Assembly: GCF_949987535.1 (NCBI RefSeq)
Contig: NC_080082.1
Coordinates: forward strand, 27,321,164 to 27,385,163
DNA: 64,000 nucleotides
From: Balaenoptera acutorostrata
Lineage: Eukaryota; Chordata; Mammalia; Artiodactyla; Balaenopteridae
Direction of reading: 5' to 3'
Positions within the stretch are counted from its first letter, which is position 1. Each line of letters starts with the position of its first letter. Below, in pieces: positions 12,818-64,000 of the stretch. The notes below the pieces were generated by a model that searched no databases, was not told the DNA's origin, and was given only the letters and a program-made list of their open reading frames with translations. A program made the position numbers and the translations under genes.

Positions 12818-13123
12818 TTCTTTTTTAAAAAAATTTTATTTATTTATTTATTTTTATTTTTGGCTGTGTTGGGTCTTCATTTCTGTGCGAGGGCTTTCTC
12901 TAGTTGCGGCGAGCGGGGGCCACTCTTCATCGTGGTTCGCGGGCCTCTCAGTGTCACGGCCTCTCTCGTTGGGGAGCACAGGCTCCAGATGCACAGGCTC
13001 AGTAGTTGTGGCTCACGGGCCCAGTTGCTCTGCGGCATGTGGGATCTTCCCAGACCAGGGCTCGAACCCGTGTCCCCTGCATTGGCAGGCGGATTCTTAA
13101 CCACTGCACCACCAGGGAAGCCC
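12818..13123 (-). mobile_element. CHR-type SINE, antisense, 130 nt upstream of exon 2
   Basis: A full-length antisense copy between ATCTTAATTTTTT repeats (12805-12817 and from 13125). It lies close to the exon 2 acceptor and inverted relative to the tandem pair at 11618-12303. Confidence 0.92.
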
Positions 13124-13257
13124 GATCTTAATTTTTTTAAAAGATCCTTAGTGGTATTTCAGGTATTAAGATGGAAAGATGGTTATTTAACCCTTTTTAA
13201 CCCTAATAAAAAATTAACTAATTAAAAATATCTTTTTTTTTTTTTTAAACAGGTGCC

Positions 13258-13296
13258 ATGTTTCAGAACAGAGTAAGACCCCTGGTAAAGAACTGA
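13258..13296 (+). promoter_or_regulatory. Upstream ORF 1 in CNOT1 5'UTR (12 codons)
   Basis: ATG at 13258 is followed by 11 sense codons and TGA at 13294-13296, all within exon 2 and upstream of the CNOT1 start. The context GCCATGT has G at -3 and T at +4, so initiation would be moderate. It is a potential translational control element, seen in sequence only. Confidence 0.5.
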
Positions 13297-13374
13297 AGAC
13301 ACTGTACAGACACCAGATATAGGCTAATTACAAAGAAAGCATTAACCTGCCTCTGAGGTGACTAAAGGGGAATA

Positions 13375-13423
13375 ATGGTGATTTTGCGCCGGGCTCGGCC
13401 GCCTGCTTCCGCCCCAACCAGCA

Positions 13424-13434
<11 letters not shown>
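13375..13434 (+). promoter_or_regulatory. Upstream ORF 2, overlapping the CNOT1 start codon
   Basis: ATG at 13375 has A at -3 and G at +4, a strong initiation context. It opens a 19-codon frame ending at TGA 13432-13434. The frame runs past the CNOT1 ATG (13424-13426) in another reading frame. Scanning ribosomes meet it first, and its context looks stronger than that of the main start. Confidence 0.6.
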
Positions 13435-62770
<49,336 letters not shown>

Positions 62771-63057
62771 GTAAGTGTTGTATTTCTTTTTATTAATGTT
62801 TTGAGTTTGGAAATACTTGATTGTACAAGTGTAATTGGAGGGGGAGGGGTATTGCTGTTTTCTCCTGTATGTGTATATGTTAAAGTATTTATGAAAGTTG
62901 CTCTAGGGTTTGTTTCAAATATAGAACTAAATTTTCTTGAAGAATTTAGTCTCACAGACACATTCTGTGCACTATTTACTTTGAAAGTAACCACTCTTGT
63001 GAATTTGTTTTCATCATTCTATGCATGGTTTTGAAATCTTTACCCTTTGTGCATGTT

Positions 63058-63216
63058 TTTAGGAAAACAATAGTTCTGGTGTCAGGTCTGTTAATAGCAG
63101 GTTGTAGATTAGTAATTTATCCTCTTTTGGTCAAGTGGAGAGTAAGTAAGATGGGGTTGAGGGACTACATATTTTGTAATTTTAAAGTTTAAAGTGATGG
63201 TAGATGTTTCAGTTCT
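63058..63216 (+). repeat. 160-bp intronic duplication, copy 2 (intron 25)
   Basis: A direct-orientation copy of 61881-62040, offset by 1,177 bp, ending about 365 bp before SNORA46. Flanking sequences of the two copies are unrelated. Confidence 0.95.
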
Positions 63217-63580
63217 TTTTTCTCCCTCATATTATTTGATTATATACTCTTAGCTTTAATCCCTCTGTTTTTAATAGTCTTATAGAAATCCATTATATTG
63301 GTTGTTAATATCTTTCACTATTACAGAAACAGTGCTGCAGTGAGTATTTTCCCTTATGTCTTAAATGCTAGATATCTCAAGACTCTAGACCTATTGTGGA
63401 ATAGCTGTTGTTTAGCATTCTCAGAAGTTTAAGTTCACACTCTTCCTAATGAGCTAATGCTTGTTCTGTAAAATCCAAGTATTTTTCTTAGGAGGAATAA
63501 CTTTTCAAGAAAACAGTGTGAACCAGCATGTAGCTGAAAACATTCTTTGCTGAATAACTTGGAATATTGGCTTAGGAACC

Positions 63581-63719
63581 AGCACTATATTTAAACCTGT
63601 GGATAGGAATTTTCCCTATTCTTGGTTACGCTGTAGTGCAAAAGAATTCCTGGCTCCTTTCTGTTGCACAGCTGACTTTGTGCCATTCTGCTGTTGCTGT
63701 ATGGAGTTAAGGAACATAA
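63581..63719 (+). ncRNA. SNORA46: SNORA46, H/ACA box snoRNA in CNOT1 intron 25
   Basis: An H/ACA guide RNA of about 139 nt. The 5' hairpin has an 8-bp basal stem, GCACTATA 63582-63589 with TGTAGTGC 63632-63639, then an H box in AAAAGAA (63640-63646). Its upper stem is 63595-63597 with 63624-63626, continued by 63601-63607 with 63615-63621. The pocket strands TTTAA (63590-63594) and TACGC (63627-63631) match 18S rRNA around U649 (GCGUA-U-A-UUAAA), the known target of human ACA46. The 3' hairpin has basal stem 63648-63657 with 63703-63713, an upper stem 63666-63672 with 63690-63697, and ACA at 63714-63716. I recognise no rRNA target for the 3' pocket. CNOT1 hosts ACA46 in human. Confidence 0.93.
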
Positions 63720-64000
63720 CTATATTCAGCCTTTGTTATTTGATAGTAAGGATGATAGGGATATATGAAAATTTCCACATAATTTGGAGCAGAATTTCAA
63801 GATCCTTTCTTTTAAACAAAAGTTTAAATTACAAATTTAAAGTCATAAATTAAAAGGTATCATATAGTAAGTGGATATATGTGTGTACCCAAGACACTCT
63901 TCGTGTGTACCCAAGGCACTCTCATGTGTTGGTTCTGTCCCCCTTAAGAAAGTAAGAAGTAAAGAATTGAAGAAATGGGTTAGGTCTCCTAGAAATGTGA

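Larger units (their letters stand above)
1..13252 (+). other. CNOT1 intron 1 (3' part), repeat-rich
   Basis: No coding sequence or CpG-rich promoter is seen, so the promoter and first exon must lie to the left. The contents are mostly retroelements: nested LINE-1, L2, MIR and SINEs, each listed. Stretches without a recognisable element are 1-430, 1730-2700, 5950-8030 (apart from an old LINE-like patch near 6320-6900), 10070-10515, 10665-11600 and 12320-12800. These are AT-rich ordinary intron. Confidence 0.85.
62771..64000 (+). other. CNOT1 intron 25 (5' part), host of SNORA46
   Basis: Contains duplication copy 2 (63058-63216) and SNORA46 (63581-63719). The rest is unique and AT-rich. The intron continues past the window end. 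Confidence 0.85.

Overview
This is a 64 kb window of mammalian nuclear DNA. It covers the 5' half of CNOT1, the scaffold subunit of the CCR4-NOT deadenylase complex, transcribed left to right. I place 24 coding exons (numbered 2 to 25, assuming one upstream non-coding exon). All have GT-AG introns and continuous phase from the start codon at 13424 to the end of exon 25 at 62770. Together they encode about 1,169 residues (1,174 in a longer splice form) of a protein of roughly 2,370 residues. No exon carries a frameshift or stop. The gene runs off both ends: the promoter and exon 1 lie to the left, and the second half of the protein lies to the right.

The host is probably a cetacean. The window holds 38 tRNA-derived SINEs of the cetartiodactyl CHR type (head GGCTTCCCTGGTGGCGCAG, tail AAATAAATAAAT). 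Many are little diverged and still have readable target-site duplications. I see no ruminant BovB or Bov-tA elements. This is inference from repeat content, not proof of species.

Layout. 1-13252 is intron 1: nested LINE-1, a pogo/Tigger-like element, L2, MIR, many SINEs and a SINE dimer. Exon 2 (13253-13525) holds the end of the 5'UTR with two upstream ORFs, then the start codon. 13526-27204 is intron 2, with LINE-1 pieces, a hAT-type element, SINEs and MIR/L2. 27205-31776 is a compact block of exons 3-10 with short introns. 31777-42409 carries exons 11-16 among SINE-rich introns. 42410-52599 is intron 16, mostly one old antisense LINE-1 with five SINEs and a processed COX6C pseudogene inserted in it. 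52600-62770 carries exons 17-25. Intron 25 starts at 62771.

Two intronic H/ACA box snoRNAs lie on the sense strand. SNORA50A is in intron 17 (53040-53174) and its two pockets fit 18S rRNA U34 and U105. SNORA46 is in intron 25 (63581-63719) and its 5' pocket fits 18S U649. CNOT1 is the known host of both in human. The locus therefore makes an mRNA-decay scaffold and, from the same pre-mRNA, two rRNA pseudouridylation guides.

Points most worth a second look: an upstream ORF in strong start context that overlaps the CNOT1 start codon; tandem alternative donors in exon 19 that add five residues beside the tristetraprolin-binding domain; a 160-bp, about 98% identical intronic duplication on either side of exon 25; a SINE dimer inside a single target-site duplication; and a SINE inserted about 33 nt from the exon 11 splice acceptor. 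I found no bacterial-type system, CRISPR array, virus or other clearly novel system.
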